DNA from: an uncultured Pseudomonadota bacterium
GTDB taxonomy: Bacteria > Pseudomonadota > Alphaproteobacteria > RF32 > CAG-239
Direction of reading: 5' to 3'
Assembly: GCA_902761535.1 (NCBI GenBank)
Contig: CACWKS010000001.1
Coordinates: forward strand, 35,682-99,681
Length of the DNA: 64,000 bases
Part shown: positions 8,507 through 17,425 of the stretch, piece after piece
How positions within the stretch are numbered: the stretch's first letter is position 1
Layout of the letters: every line of letters begins with the position of its first letter
Notes under the pieces: model-generated
Told to the model about the DNA's origin: nothing
The model's database searches: none
Seen by the model: only the letters and a program-made list of their open reading frames with translations
Position numbers and translations under genes: made by a program

Positions 8507-9578
8507 AAAAAATGCATTATTAATAATGGCTGCAACCGGAAACTATTTATTTTCCGTAGGCAATGTACTCTTGGGCTTAAAAAAACATTCTCCGAATATG
8601 TTTGACGATGTTGTTATCTATACCGACGAGACAGCTACAGAACAAGATAAACAAACTATTCAGAGAATTTATCCTGTTACATTTAAGATATACGATTATC
8701 AAATTCCAAATAAAGTAGATCGTGAACGCTTAAAACATTATTCAAATATGTGTTATGCACGTTTTGAAGCGTTGGCACATTTAGATAAATATCATAAAGT
8801 TTTTTGGTTTGATACAGATTTTTTGATTACCGGAGATATTTCAGGATTGCTTGAATATGGTAAAACCGGAATTTCCATGTCAATTGATTTGGATCCCTAC
8901 CCTGAAGGGCATGGTGTTCATATGTTTTTTGTTAAGAATGTTCCAGGATATGATATGATGGCAGAAGCTTATGCTTCAGGTTTAATTATTTTCACGGACA
9001 AATTAAAAGAGCCTTTGAAATTAAGAGAATACCTCTATAAACAATTGGATAAATATTCGTCATACATCAAATATGCCGAGCAGGGTATTTTGCAACTAAT
9101 GATTGAGGATTTTAAGCTTAAGGTGGATATGTTTCCCAAACTTATTTATCATGCTTTTCCTTTTGAGGACAAATCAAAGGCTCGTTTGATTCACCTATTA
9201 GGAAAATCAAAACCATGGCAATACTACACCGGTTCAGCCTATAAAGAATGGTATGAAAACCATAAAAAATGGATAGAACTTGGCGGAGATGAAGCCTATA
9301 CTTTCAAAAAATTAATACAAAGTCACCCAGAGGCGTTTTATGGGGAAGATCGATACCAAAATATACTATTAATGAATATGTTATCTCGTAAATCAGAAAA
9401 TTCATTGATAAACAATGTGGTAGAAATAATAAACTACAAACGTAATAAACGTAAACTTTTGAGATATAAGATCCTTTCAAATCTCACTTTCGGTAAAACT
9501 CGCGCTCACTATATACGCAAGAAAAAAGATCTGAAAGCTAAACTTAAAGCCGTAAAGCAATTTTTAAAAGGAAAATAA
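8490..9578 (+). CDS. GT8-like glycosyltransferase
   Basis: A probable GT-A-fold transferase. The start resembles glycogenin/GT8 proteins (MAATGNYLFSVGNVLLG), and the metal-binding DxD appears as FWFDTDFLI near residues 107-115. HLLGKSKPWQYY near 230 matches the GT8 H-x-x-G-x-x-KPW signature. The C-terminal 40 residues (SNLTFGKTRAHY then KKKDLKAKLK) are a basic tail shared with the next two transferases. The ATG lies inside the preceding gene, with AAAGGA upstream. Acceptor and sugar cannot be deduced. Confidence 0.75.
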   Translation: MNIQNKKNALLIMAATGNYLFSVGNVLLGLKKHSPNMFDDVVIYTDETATEQDKQTIQRIYPVTFKIYDYQIPNKVDRERLKHYSNMCYARFEALAHLDKYHKVFWFDTDFLITGDISGLLEYGKTGISMSIDLDPYPEGHGVHMFFVKNVPGYDMMAEAYASGLIIFTDKLKEPLKLREYLYKQLDKYSSYIKYAEQGILQLMIEDFKLKVDMFPKLIYHAFPFEDKSKARLIHLLGKSKPWQYYTGSAYKEWYENHKKWIELGGDEAYTFKKLIQSHPEAFYGEDRYQNILLMNMLSRKSENSLINNVVEIINYKRNKRKLLRYKILSNLTFGKTRAHYIRKKKDLKAKLKAVKQFLKGK

Positions 9579-10535
9579 ATGGCAAAATCCCTGAAAATTC
9601 TCGTTTGTTACCATAAACCGGCATATTTAATTAAAGATGATATTTTTATCCCAATTCATTTGGGCAGAATCTTGGCAACTCAAGCAAGTAAAGATGGTAA
9701 AATGAGTCAAGAAGATTACCAATGGATGTTGGATAATATGATTGGCGATGACACCGGTGATAATATTTCTGAATTAAATCGCCTATTTAATGAAATGAGT
9801 GCTGTTTATTGGGCTTGGAAAAACTATGATAAATTAGGGAATCCTGATTATATTGGCATAAATCATTATCGTCGTTTTTTCAATTTTCCTTGCCTAATAT
9901 CTGACAACAAAATATGTTTTGAACATAACGAATTATATGAGGCCATTTCACAAGCGGACATCATTTGTGATAAATTCTTTAGTTATGACAAAGGTCTCTA
10001 CCAGCATTACCTTGACCATAAAAATTGGGGATTTAATCAAATATTTTTCGATGAAGTTCTTAAAATTTTATCTTCAGATAAAAATTATGCCAAATTTCAA
10101 CACGCGTTTACAAATAATCAAACAGGCCCCTTATTTAACTGTTTTATCATGCCGAGAGAAGTCTTCTTTGATTATTGCAAATGGATTTTTCCTGTAATTT
10201 TTGAACTTTACCAAAGATTCAAAGATTTTCCGTATGAAGAAAAAGAAAAACGAAACATAGCTTGGATGAGCGAAAGATTAACTTGTGCTTATATATACTG
10301 TTGTAGCGAAAAATATAAAATAAAACAAATACCATTGGCCAAAATTGATACCAAAATTATTTTTCAAAATAACATTATTCGCGATGTTGTTAATTACAAA
10401 AAAAATAAACTTAACTATTTCAGATGCCGCTTGCTTGCTAATCTCACTTTCGGCAAAACTCGGGCTCATTATAAACGCAAGAAAAAAGAGTTAAAAATTA
10501 AACTAAAATACGTAAAACAATTTTTGAAAGACTAA
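9579..10535 (+). CDS. DUF4422 family putative glycosyltransferase
   Basis: Recognised as DUF4422 by KILVCYHKPAYLI at the N terminus, the long SELNRLFNEMSAVYWAWKN helix, and INHYRRFF near residues 93-101. FNCFIMPREVFFDYC near 190 is also typical. DUF4422 proteins occur in capsule and O-antigen loci and are thought to be transferases. The start follows the previous stop directly. The C terminus (LLANLTFGKTRAHY, then KRKKKELK) is the same basic tail found on its neighbours, although the catalytic fold differs. Confidence 0.8.
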   Translation: MAKSLKILVCYHKPAYLIKDDIFIPIHLGRILATQASKDGKMSQEDYQWMLDNMIGDDTGDNISELNRLFNEMSAVYWAWKNYDKLGNPDYIGINHYRRFFNFPCLISDNKICFEHNELYEAISQADIICDKFFSYDKGLYQHYLDHKNWGFNQIFFDEVLKILSSDKNYAKFQHAFTNNQTGPLFNCFIMPREVFFDYCKWIFPVIFELYQRFKDFPYEEKEKRNIAWMSERLTCAYIYCCSEKYKIKQIPLAKIDTKIIFQNNIIRDVVNYKKNKLNYFRCRLLANLTFGKTRAHYKRKKKELKIKLKYVKQFLKD

Positions 10536-10538
10536 CTT

Positions 10539-11672
10539 ATGTCCCGACAACTGCAAATCTTCAACAATTCCGCAAATCCGCCTTTACCGGCTTTTTCTAA
10601 AAATAATGTTCCGATTATTTTCAGTTCAAACAATAATTATGCAGCTTATTTGGCGGTATGCTTAAAATCTCTCATCGCCAATTCTTCTTCTCAAAATAAT
10701 TATGATATTTGGATATTAGAAGATAATATAAGCGATGAGAACAAGCAAAAAATTTCAGCAATGCAAACTTCTAATATATCCATTCGGTTTCTTAATATAA
10801 ATTTTTTATTATCTAACCTTGATCAATATAATTTCGCAATTCACGGACATTTTAGTATTGCCGCCTATTTCAGACTGTTTATTCCTCGGATATTTTATAA
10901 ATACACTAAAGTATTATACCTTGATTGCGATATTGTTATTCAGAATGATATAGCTAAACTATATTACATCGATTTAGGTACAAATTATATTGCTGCCGTC
11001 AAGGATACTACCATACAATCACATTTATATAAATCACAACTTGATAAATCATCTTATCCTGACTATTTTACCCAGACGCTCGAAATGCAAAATCCTCAGG
11101 ATTATTTTAATTCAGGTATAATGATTATGAACATTCAAAAACTTGCTGCTTTTGATATGGAAATCAAATGTTTAAAAGCTTTACAACGAATTACTCCTTT
11201 ATATGTTGATCAATGCATCTTAAATAATGTACTGCAAGGTCATGTAAAATTTCTTGAAACCGCTTGGAATACCCAATGGCATTTGCCGATATTTGATACT
11301 GACTTTCAAAAGCATTTGGACGATGACATTGCCGCTGACTACCTTTCAGCTTACACAAACCCGCATATCTTGCATTATACCTCAAATATCAAACCATGGA
11401 ATTATCCTCAACACCCGATGGCTGATCTTTGGTGGCATTATGCTCGTCAAACTCCTTTTTATGAAGAAATAATTTATAAAAATGCTTGCACAAATATCTC
11501 ATCTAAAGAATTAATGCGTAATATTTTTTATTACCGAAAAAATCGGCTCAAATATTTCATATATCGCTTGCTTGCTATTTTTACCTTCGGTAAAACTCGC
11601 ACTCGCTACAAACGCAAGAAAAAAGAATTAAAAGTTAAGCTAAAATCAGTTAACCAATTTTTGAAAGGCTGA
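10539..11672 (+). CDS. Family 8 glycosyltransferase
   Basis: A GT8 (LgtC/WaaJ-type) retaining glycosyltransferase. IIFSSNNNYAAYLAVCLKSL opens the domain. RLFIPRIF precedes the DxD motif YLDCDIVIQND near 127-137. FNSGIMIMN and the closing HYTSNIKPWNY near 285 are classic. It likely adds a hexose to the polysaccharide or lipid-linked intermediate made by the operon. Residues after about 335 form the shared basic tail (FTFGKTRTRY, KRKKKELKVKLK). It starts three bases after the DUF4422 stop. Confidence 0.85.
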   Translation: MSRQLQIFNNSANPPLPAFSKNNVPIIFSSNNNYAAYLAVCLKSLIANSSSQNNYDIWILEDNISDENKQKISAMQTSNISIRFLNINFLLSNLDQYNFAIHGHFSIAAYFRLFIPRIFYKYTKVLYLDCDIVIQNDIAKLYYIDLGTNYIAAVKDTTIQSHLYKSQLDKSSYPDYFTQTLEMQNPQDYFNSGIMIMNIQKLAAFDMEIKCLKALQRITPLYVDQCILNNVLQGHVKFLETAWNTQWHLPIFDTDFQKHLDDDIAADYLSAYTNPHILHYTSNIKPWNYPQHPMADLWWHYARQTPFYEEIIYKNACTNISSKELMRNIFYYRKNRLKYFIYRLLAIFTFGKTRTRYKRKKKELKVKLKSVNQFLKG

Positions 11673-11675
11673 TGT

Positions 11676-12689
11676 ATGTCTCAAATTTCCATCATCATAC
11701 CGGTCTATAATGCCGAAAAATATTTGCCAAAATGTTTGGACAGTATTATCAATCAAACCTTCAAAGATATTGAAATCATTTGTGTCAATGATGGCTCAAC
11801 TGATGATTCTCTTAACATTCTTAATGACTATACCGCTAAAGATTGTCGTATTAAAGTGTTTTCCCAAGCCAACGCCGGTCCGGCCAAAGCTCGAAATATC
11901 GGCTTAACTAATTCGCAAAGTGAATTTATTATGTTTTGCGATGCTGACGACACCTATGAGCCGGATATGTGCAAAATTATGTTGGATACAATCACCGCAA
12001 ACCAAGCCGATTGTGCCATGTGCAATAGTAATATTATTTCACAAAATGATCGAACTTATAGCGATGTTTATTTTAATCCTCCGCTTAAGGGATTAATAAA
12101 TAAAAAGTTACATAAAATAAACGTTGTTTTATGGAACAAAATCTTCAGGAAATCCATCATTGATAAATATAATATCACTTTTCCCGATGGTTTTCTTCAT
12201 GATGACGATTGTTTTTGGTATAAATACGCTCTTTGCTCTCGTAACATTTATATAACTACCGACAAACTCTATAACTACGTTATCCATTCTAACTCAATTA
12301 TTGATAATTATAATAATCATAAACAGGCAAACTATTTCGACCGTTTTTATATTACTAAAAACCTTTTGGAATTCGCTAAAAAGCATCAATTTTTCACTAA
12401 AAATCAAAAAGCCTTAAATACAATTTATCTTGGCGAGATTAACGATATTGCCGAATTTGCCGATTTATCCCTCATTGCTTCCGAAATTCAAGCTGTCAAT
12501 GCTGAATATGGTTTCAATACTATCTTTACTCAAGATAATCACATTATTAGTTATAGCAGCCTATCCTCTATGCGGTTAAAATATTACCTATATCAAATCT
12601 TAGCCAGTCTCAGCTTTGGGCACCTTCACAAACGCCTTGATGATCGTCGTAAGAAATATAAAGAACTTCTTAAAAATATAAAATTTTAA
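11676..12689 (+). CDS. Family 2 glycosyltransferase
   Basis: A GT-A inverting glycosyltransferase with ISIIIPVYNAEKYL at the N terminus, VNDGSTDDS near 38-46, and the DxD-like CDADDTYEP near 88-96. LWNKIFRKS is a frequent motif of capsule GT2 proteins. The end (YYLYQILASLSFGHL then RRKKYKELLKNIKF) is a diverged form of the tail on the three upstream genes. It is last in the operon and is followed by a 10-bp hairpin. Confidence 0.88.
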   Translation: MSQISIIIPVYNAEKYLPKCLDSIINQTFKDIEIICVNDGSTDDSLNILNDYTAKDCRIKVFSQANAGPAKARNIGLTNSQSEFIMFCDADDTYEPDMCKIMLDTITANQADCAMCNSNIISQNDRTYSDVYFNPPLKGLINKKLHKINVVLWNKIFRKSIIDKYNITFPDGFLHDDDCFWYKYALCSRNIYITTDKLYNYVIHSNSIIDNYNNHKQANYFDRFYITKNLLEFAKKHQFFTKNQKALNTIYLGEINDIAEFADLSLIASEIQAVNAEYGFNTIFTQDNHIISYSSLSSMRLKYYLYQILASLSFGHLHKRLDDRRKKYKELLKNIKF

Positions 12690-12694
12690 TGCAG

Positions 12695-12719
12695 AAAGAC
12701 AGGTCTTAAACCTGTCTTT
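12695..12719 (+). terminator. Hairpin after the polysaccharide operon
   Basis: A perfect 10-bp stem (AAAGACAGGT / ACCTGTCTTT) with a 5-nt loop, five bases after the last glycosyltransferase. No T-run follows. The sequence is part of a 50-bp repeat whose second copy (12950-12999) has a T-run on both strands and looks like the functional terminator. Confidence 0.5.
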
Positions 12720-12744
12720 CCTTAAATTGGTGGAGCTAAGGAGG
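12695..12744. repeat. 50-bp direct repeat, copy 1 (hairpin plus tRNA-Ala 3' end)
   Basis: Matches 12950-12999 at 46 of 50 positions. It contains the AAAGACAGGT hairpin followed by the last 18 bases of tRNA-Ala including CCA (minus strand). It marks one side of a segment that appears to interrupt a duplicated tRNA 3' end. Confidence 0.8.
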
Positions 12745-12949
12745 GATTGCAGAGCAAAAACAATCCGGTGAATTGTTTTTGCCGAAATCTGTAGCAGTTG
12801 TTAGCAAGCGAAAAGCGACAGCGCCATGAGCGAGCGTTACAACTGGCTTGACCGAAGCGAAGTAAGGGCGCGCTCTCAAAGCGCACCCTTACGCAGCAAG
12901 ACCGAACTCCTGAAAGGAGCTCGATCCTCCTCTATTTTTCTCAACAAAA
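12745..12949. mobile_element. Structured insert within a duplicated tRNA-Ala 3' end
   Basis: A segment of about 205 bp without a convincing gene. It holds three strong inverted repeats: CAAAAACAAT/ATTGTTTTTG (12755-12782), AGTTGT/ACAACT (about 12796-12844), and GTAAGGG-n-GCGC/GCGC-n-CCCTTAC (about 12862-12891). On the minus strand it is entered by tRNA T-arm-like sequence (TCAGGAGTTCG near 12904-12914) and left by CCTCCTTAGCTCCACCA, so the T-arm of a tRNA-Ala fragment looks split. This suggests a small integrated element or recombination remnant. No integrase is visible nearby. Confidence 0.45.
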
Positions 12950-12982
12950 AAAGACAGGTCTTAAACCTGTCTTTTTTCTAAT

Positions 12983-12999
<17 letters not shown>
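12950..12999. repeat. 50-bp direct repeat, copy 2 (tRNA-Ala terminator and 3' end)
   Basis: The intact copy. The hairpin (about 12950-12974) has an A-run on the left and a T-run on the right, so it can terminate tRNA-Ala on the minus strand and plus-strand transcription from the glycosyltransferase operon. The remainder is the 3' end of the functional tRNA gene. Confidence 0.8.
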
Positions 13000-13058
<59 letters not shown>

Positions 13059-13195
13059 GTTAACACCAAATCTGCGCTCACCATACTCATAATTTTCGCC
13101 CTTGTCAAGTAAAAAACATCTTGCCAAATTAAGTTTTTTAAATATAATTACCCCAATTTTTTATATTTAATTAATTATTAACAAAAATTTTCAAC

Positions 13196-13870
13196 ATGAA
13201 AACAAATGTGATTTTAGTTCCACTGTTTGGAATTCCCGGAAGCGGTAAAGGAACGATTATTTCGACACTCAAAAAATTATCAGCGACCAACGCCGATATC
13301 CAAGTTGTAAGTGTCGAGATGGGTAGTCATTTCCGCAAACTGGCCCAAGACGACGAATGCATCCGACAAATCGTAGATAGTGGTAATTTACTCTCTGATT
13401 CTACGGCAAATGAGACATTCCAAAAGCTTATCCAAGAAGTTGCTGCCAATGTCTTGTTCGGGCAAGAGCTGAAAAACAAGGTAGTTATTTTGATCGACGG
13501 CTATCCGCGCGCCAAGAACCAAGGGGAAAATTTCTTAGCCTTCATCAGAAGCAAAAATCTCGAAGTCGCCCCCGTGTTCCTGGAATTGGATGAGGAAATC
13601 AGCATTCAACGTTCTCGGATAAGAAGAATTTGTCCTCAATGCGGAGCTACATTCTCTATCAAAGAGCACACAACGTGCCCTAAGTGCCAAAAAAAAGGAC
13701 GCCGACGCCCCGACGACCATTCCATGGCACACCGTATTGCGGTATTTAATGACGAAACTTTGCCTGTAATAAAAGAGGCACGCCAAAGCTTTCAACACCA
13801 AATTTCGGTCGAAAGCAACGATCTCCGCACTGCCGCCTTGGAAATATGGGCATTTTTTCAAAACCTCTAA
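13196..13870 (+). CDS. Adenylate kinase family nucleotide kinase (probable paralogue)
   Basis: A P-loop nucleoside monophosphate kinase. It has GIPGSGKG (residues 12-19), the NMP-binding arginine region, DGYPRAKNQ (Adk has DGFPR), and a LID domain with two CPxC knuckles (CPQC, CPKC) that should bind zinc. It ends with a PDDH...HRIAVFNDET segment like that of Adk. Length is 224 residues. The housekeeping adk normally sits in the ribosomal spc operon, so this is probably an extra copy. It stands alone between a tRNA and a terminator and appears more GC-rich than its neighbours, which suggests transfer. Specificity (AMP or another NMP) is not known. Confidence 0.82.
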   Translation: MKTNVILVPLFGIPGSGKGTIISTLKKLSATNADIQVVSVEMGSHFRKLAQDDECIRQIVDSGNLLSDSTANETFQKLIQEVAANVLFGQELKNKVVILIDGYPRAKNQGENFLAFIRSKNLEVAPVFLELDEEISIQRSRIRRICPQCGATFSIKEHTTCPKCQKKGRRRPDDHSMAHRIAVFNDETLPVIKEARQSFQHQISVESNDLRTAALEIWAFFQNL

Positions 13871-13909
13871 AAACAAAAGCCCCGACCACAAGATCCGGGC
13901 TTTTGTTTT
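13870..13909. terminator. Strong bidirectional terminator
   Basis: A 13-bp stem AAAACAAAAGCCC / GGGCTTTTGTTTT with a 14-nt loop, bordered by A and T runs. It separates the kinase (plus) from the acetyltransferase (minus). Confidence 0.85.
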
Positions 13910-13910
13910 T

Positions 13911-14381
13911 TTAAGAATCTGACGGATAGCGTTTGTGGTGACCGGTTTTACACTCCATAGCCCAAGACATCAACAATTCTTGCTCTTTTGTTCCTTCGTC
14001 GGTCTGTTCCGCCATAATCTTAAAACCGTTATTTTTATAAAAACGCAAAGCATCTTTATTCTTAGCAAATACTTTTAATGTTAATTCCGGATAAATATTC
14101 TTAACATAATTCATCAATTTTGAACCGATTCTTTGCTTTTGATATTTCGGATCAACAAACAATGCTCCTACATATCTGTCATCTATCGTACTTATAAAAC
14201 CTTTAATTTGATGTTTATCTTCAAACACATAACTCTCGGTATTCGGTAAATAATACTTACGCACCGACGGCAACATTTTCTGCCAATATTCTCCGGACAC
14301 AAAACTATGTGCTTGTTTGGAACCTTCCAACCAAATCGCTAATATTTTCTCAATATCTGCCTCTTGATATTTTCTAATCAT
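13911..14381 (-). CDS. GNAT family N-acetyltransferase (YiaC-like)
   Basis: A 156-residue acetyl-CoA-dependent acetyltransferase. The N terminus IRKYQEADIEKILAIW is typical. KQAHSFVSGEYW is close to the YiaC group. The acetyl-CoA loop appears as VDPKYQKQRIGSKLM near 87-101, and KVFAKNKDALRFYKNNGFK follows. YiaC relatives acetylate protein lysines or small amines, but the substrate here is unknown. Its start overlaps the stop of the upstream transporter by 4 bases, so the two are probably co-transcribed. Confidence 0.82.
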   Translation of the reverse strand: MIRKYQEADIEKILAIWLEGSKQAHSFVSGEYWQKMLPSVRKYYLPNTESYVFEDKHQIKGFISTIDDRYVGALFVDPKYQKQRIGSKLMNYVKNIYPELTLKVFAKNKDALRFYKNNGFKIMAEQTDEGTKEQELLMSWAMECKTGHHKRYPSDS

Positions 14382-15322
14382 CTGTGTTTTTTCCTTAAAG
14401 ATATTCTTTTCAACCTGCGTTCCATAAACAAACGCCTGGCTCTGCGATATACCACTATCGATTTTGCATGGCTTTTCAATATAATATTAAATTCTCTCAT
14501 TGTTAGAATTACACCCCAGGTCACCAAAATCGATCCTACCATAATTTGCCAATTTACATCATCATCAAACATTATCACTCCGGCAGCAATACCGAAAATA
14601 ATACGCAATGTACTGAATGGTGCAATCTTATTAACACCATTTACCGCAATCAACCTCTGCCACATAAACATCGCAATTGTCAAAGCAACGACCTCAAATG
14701 CCATCGGCCAACCGGCAATTCCCCAATCAATATTTGCCAATTCACGATAATCATAATGCTCATAAAAAATCGAACCTGTTGCCGTAAAAGGCAAAGCAAA
14801 CAAATAAGAATACGCCGCAAAAACCGGCACTGATATATGTTTGGTATCCTTAAATACAATCTGACAAATTCCCCAAAAAATACGAGAAAGCAAAATCAAC
14901 GCTACTCCGACAAAACTCATTTGCGGAATTCCCATTATCACCGCCACACCTATAAATGACAGCATAATCGATAATGATTGCTTAAAGTTAATACGTTCTT
15001 TTGCCCAAATACAAGCCATAATCACCGAAATCGGTCCCTCGGTCTGTAACAATAGTGAACAAGCTGATGGTGATAAATCACGATATGCTTCATAAATTAA
15101 TAAATTAGTAATTACATTGGATGTTAATGCCACAATAAACATCTGTTTCAATTCATGTTTGTATGGACGCGCAAAAGGCAAAAATATTGCAGCAGTAATG
15201 GCATAACGAATAGTTAAAAACGTATATGGAGGAATTTCCTGTAACCCCAACTTACTTATCGCAGGATTAACACCCCAAATAAATACGACCAATAACGCAC
15301 CTAAAACTGCCGAAAGTTTCAT
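14378..15322 (-). CDS. EamA/DMT-superfamily transporter
   Basis: An inner-membrane protein of about ten predicted transmembrane helices in two EamA repeats. It starts MKLSAVLGALLVVFIWGVNPAISKL, which carries the WG-NP signature of the first helix. The second repeat contains FEVVALTIAMFMWQRLIAVNG and later VGSILVTWGVILT. The C terminus is basic and cytoplasmic. The start at 15322 follows AAGGAA and avoids overlap with parE; a longer frame would start inside parE. Such carriers export amino acids or metabolites; the substrate cannot be read from sequence. Confidence 0.85.
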   Translation of the reverse strand: MKLSAVLGALLVVFIWGVNPAISKLGLQEIPPYTFLTIRYAITAAIFLPFARPYKHELKQMFIVALTSNVITNLLIYEAYRDLSPSACSLLLQTEGPISVIMACIWAKERINFKQSLSIMLSFIGVAVIMGIPQMSFVGVALILLSRIFWGICQIVFKDTKHISVPVFAAYSYLFALPFTATGSIFYEHYDYRELANIDWGIAGWPMAFEVVALTIAMFMWQRLIAVNGVNKIAPFSTLRIIFGIAAGVIMFDDDVNWQIMVGSILVTWGVILTMREFNIILKSHAKSIVVYRRARRLFMERRLKRISLRKKHR

Positions 15323-15332
15323 CTGATTTTCC

Positions 15333-17321
15333 TTATATATCCAATTCTCCGGCAAATTTTGCCCGTTCAATAATAAATCTGAAACGTTGCTCCGGATCTT
15401 TTCCCATCAATCTCTCAACCTGCCGGCGCGTAGCAAAATCTTCCGCTCGGCCTTCTTCGGTAACTGTTGAAGGAATCAAAACCCTCAAAAGCATTCGGTT
15501 CTTTTTATCCATTGTCGTTTCTTTCAGTTGTTGCGAACTCATTTCACCCAACCCTTTGAAACGACTTATATCCGGTTTCTGATTGCCTTTAACTGCTTTT
15601 GCTAAAATTTTATCTTTATCCTCATCATCTAATGCATAATAGTTCTTTCCTCCCACTGCAATTTTATACAACGGCGGAGTAGCAATAAACAAATGCCCGT
15701 TAGCAATCAATTGCGGCATATGCTGATAAAAGAAAGTCATTAACAATGAAGCGATATGTGCTCCGTCAACATCAGCATCAGTCATGATAATTATTTTTTC
15801 ATACCTTAAATTTTCTTCTTTATAATTATCTTTGGTACCGCATCCCAAAGCCTCAATCATATCCTTTATTTCTTGGTTTTGTGTAATTTTTTCGATTGAC
15901 GCACTTGCCACATTCAATATCTTACCCCGCAAAGGCAAAATGGCTTGTGTCTGTCTGTCTCTGCCCTGTTTTGCCGAGCCTCCGGCCGAATCCCCCTCGA
16001 CGATGAATATCTCGGTATTTTCTGCCGCCGTTTGTGAACAATCTGCCAATTTTCCGGGCAACCGTAATCTCTTAGTCGGGCTCTTGCGAATTTTTTCCTT
16101 TTCTTCTTTCTTCTTTTTTCTCAATTCTGCCCTGTCAATCGCATATTCCAATAATACAGAAGCATTTTCCAAATCCGATGAAAGCCAATGATCAAAAGAA
16201 TCTTTAACTGCCGTTTCCACTAATCTGACAGCTTTTGCCGAAGTTAATTTATCTTTGGTTTGTCCTTGAAATTGAGGATCACGAATAAAAACTGACAACA
16301 TTATTGCTGCATCACTCAAAAAATCCTCTGCAGTCAAATTTGCTGCCTTTTTATTATTAATCATTTCACCGAATTCTTTGAGCCCTTTTAACAAAGCCGA
16401 TTTAAAACCGGTTTCATGCGTCCCTCCGAATGGTGTAATAACTGTATTGCAGTAAGAATAACAAAATCCGTTCTGATCTTCCGGCCAGGTAATCGCCCAC
16501 TCAATCTTACCTTCATCATTATCCAAAGGTGCTTCACCGCAAAACGGCATTCTGTTTATTATCGCTTTTGCTCCTACCGAATAATTCAAAAAATCCAACA
16601 ATCCGTTAGGAAAACACAACTCGGCCTCAAGCGGAATATTATCTTCTTCACTTACTAATTCCGCTGCACATTTCCAAAATATTTTAATGCCCTTAAATAA
16701 AAAGGCTTTTGAACGAGCCATGCGAAAAATACGAGCCGGCTGCAACAATGACATTTCACCGAAAATTTCTCTGTCCGGTTTAAAAGTAATTGAAGTGCCG
16801 CGACGATTAATGACCGGCTCAACCAACTCCAAATCTCCTAAGGGCTTGCCTCTGGCATAGCACTGACGATAAAGCTTTTTATCCCTTGCAACCTCAATCA
16901 CTAAACTCTCCGATAGTGCATTTACCACCGACAATCCTACACCATGCAATCCACCTGATACTTTATAAACATTCCCGCCGAACTTGCCGCCGGAGTGCAA
17001 TGTTGTCAAAATAACCTCTAACGCTGACTTATCCGGATATTTAGGATGTCTGTCCACCGGTATTCCGCGACCATTATCAATAATAGTAACCGAATAGTCT
17101 GCATTCATTATCACATCAATACGATCAGCAAATCCGGCTACCGCCTCGTCCATTGAATTATCCAGTATCTCCGCTACCAAATGATGTAAAGCTGTTTCAT
17201 CAACACCGCCTATATACATCCCCGGACGATGCCTTACCGGCTCCAATCCCTCTAAAACATCAATAGATTCAGCGTCATAAGTTTGGGAAAGCCCCTTATT
17301 CGCATCAAACAAATCTGCCAT
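15333..17321 (-). CDS. parE: DNA topoisomerase IV subunit B
   Basis: The ATPase/Toprim subunit of topoisomerase IV, which decatenates daughter chromosomes. It has GHKL motifs ILDNSMDEAVAG and IDNGRGIPV, the GGLHGVG lid near 110-130, and Toprim motifs VEGDSAGGSAKQGRDR and TDADVDGAHI. The conserved GEMSSQQLKETTM near the C terminus supports ParE. Compared with GyrB it lacks the long C-terminal insertion (about 662 residues), and QTQAILPLRGKILN is shared by both. The start at 17321 (MADLFDANK) follows AAAGGAA; 14 extra in-frame codons upstream are probably not translated. No parC is in the window. Confidence 0.92.
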   Translation of the reverse strand: MADLFDANKGLSQTYDAESIDVLEGLEPVRHRPGMYIGGVDETALHHLVAEILDNSMDEAVAGFADRIDVIMNADYSVTIIDNGRGIPVDRHPKYPDKSALEVILTTLHSGGKFGGNVYKVSGGLHGVGLSVVNALSESLVIEVARDKKLYRQCYARGKPLGDLELVEPVINRRGTSITFKPDREIFGEMSLLQPARIFRMARSKAFLFKGIKIFWKCAAELVSEEDNIPLEAELCFPNGLLDFLNYSVGAKAIINRMPFCGEAPLDNDEGKIEWAITWPEDQNGFCYSYCNTVITPFGGTHETGFKSALLKGLKEFGEMINNKKAANLTAEDFLSDAAIMLSVFIRDPQFQGQTKDKLTSAKAVRLVETAVKDSFDHWLSSDLENASVLLEYAIDRAELRKKKKEEKEKIRKSPTKRLRLPGKLADCSQTAAENTEIFIVEGDSAGGSAKQGRDRQTQAILPLRGKILNVASASIEKITQNQEIKDMIEALGCGTKDNYKEENLRYEKIIIMTDADVDGAHIASLLMTFFYQHMPQLIANGHLFIATPPLYKIAVGGKNYYALDDEDKDKILAKAVKGNQKPDISRFKGLGEMSSQQLKETTMDKKNRMLLRVLIPSTVTEEGRAEDFATRRQVERLMGKDPEQRFRFIIERAKFAGELDI

Positions 17322-17425
17322 TTTGAAACCAATTCCTTTCTCTTTGGCTAGAAAATAAAACAAAACTTACTTTTTAACAAGCGGATTTTTCTAAACTTCA
17401 ACAAATCTTTATCAAAATCTGATAA

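Noticed and set aside
12727..12744. A second tRNA-Ala gene
   Set aside because: Only the last 18 bases and a few T-arm-like bases are present. There is no D-arm, anticodon arm or acceptor 5' half.
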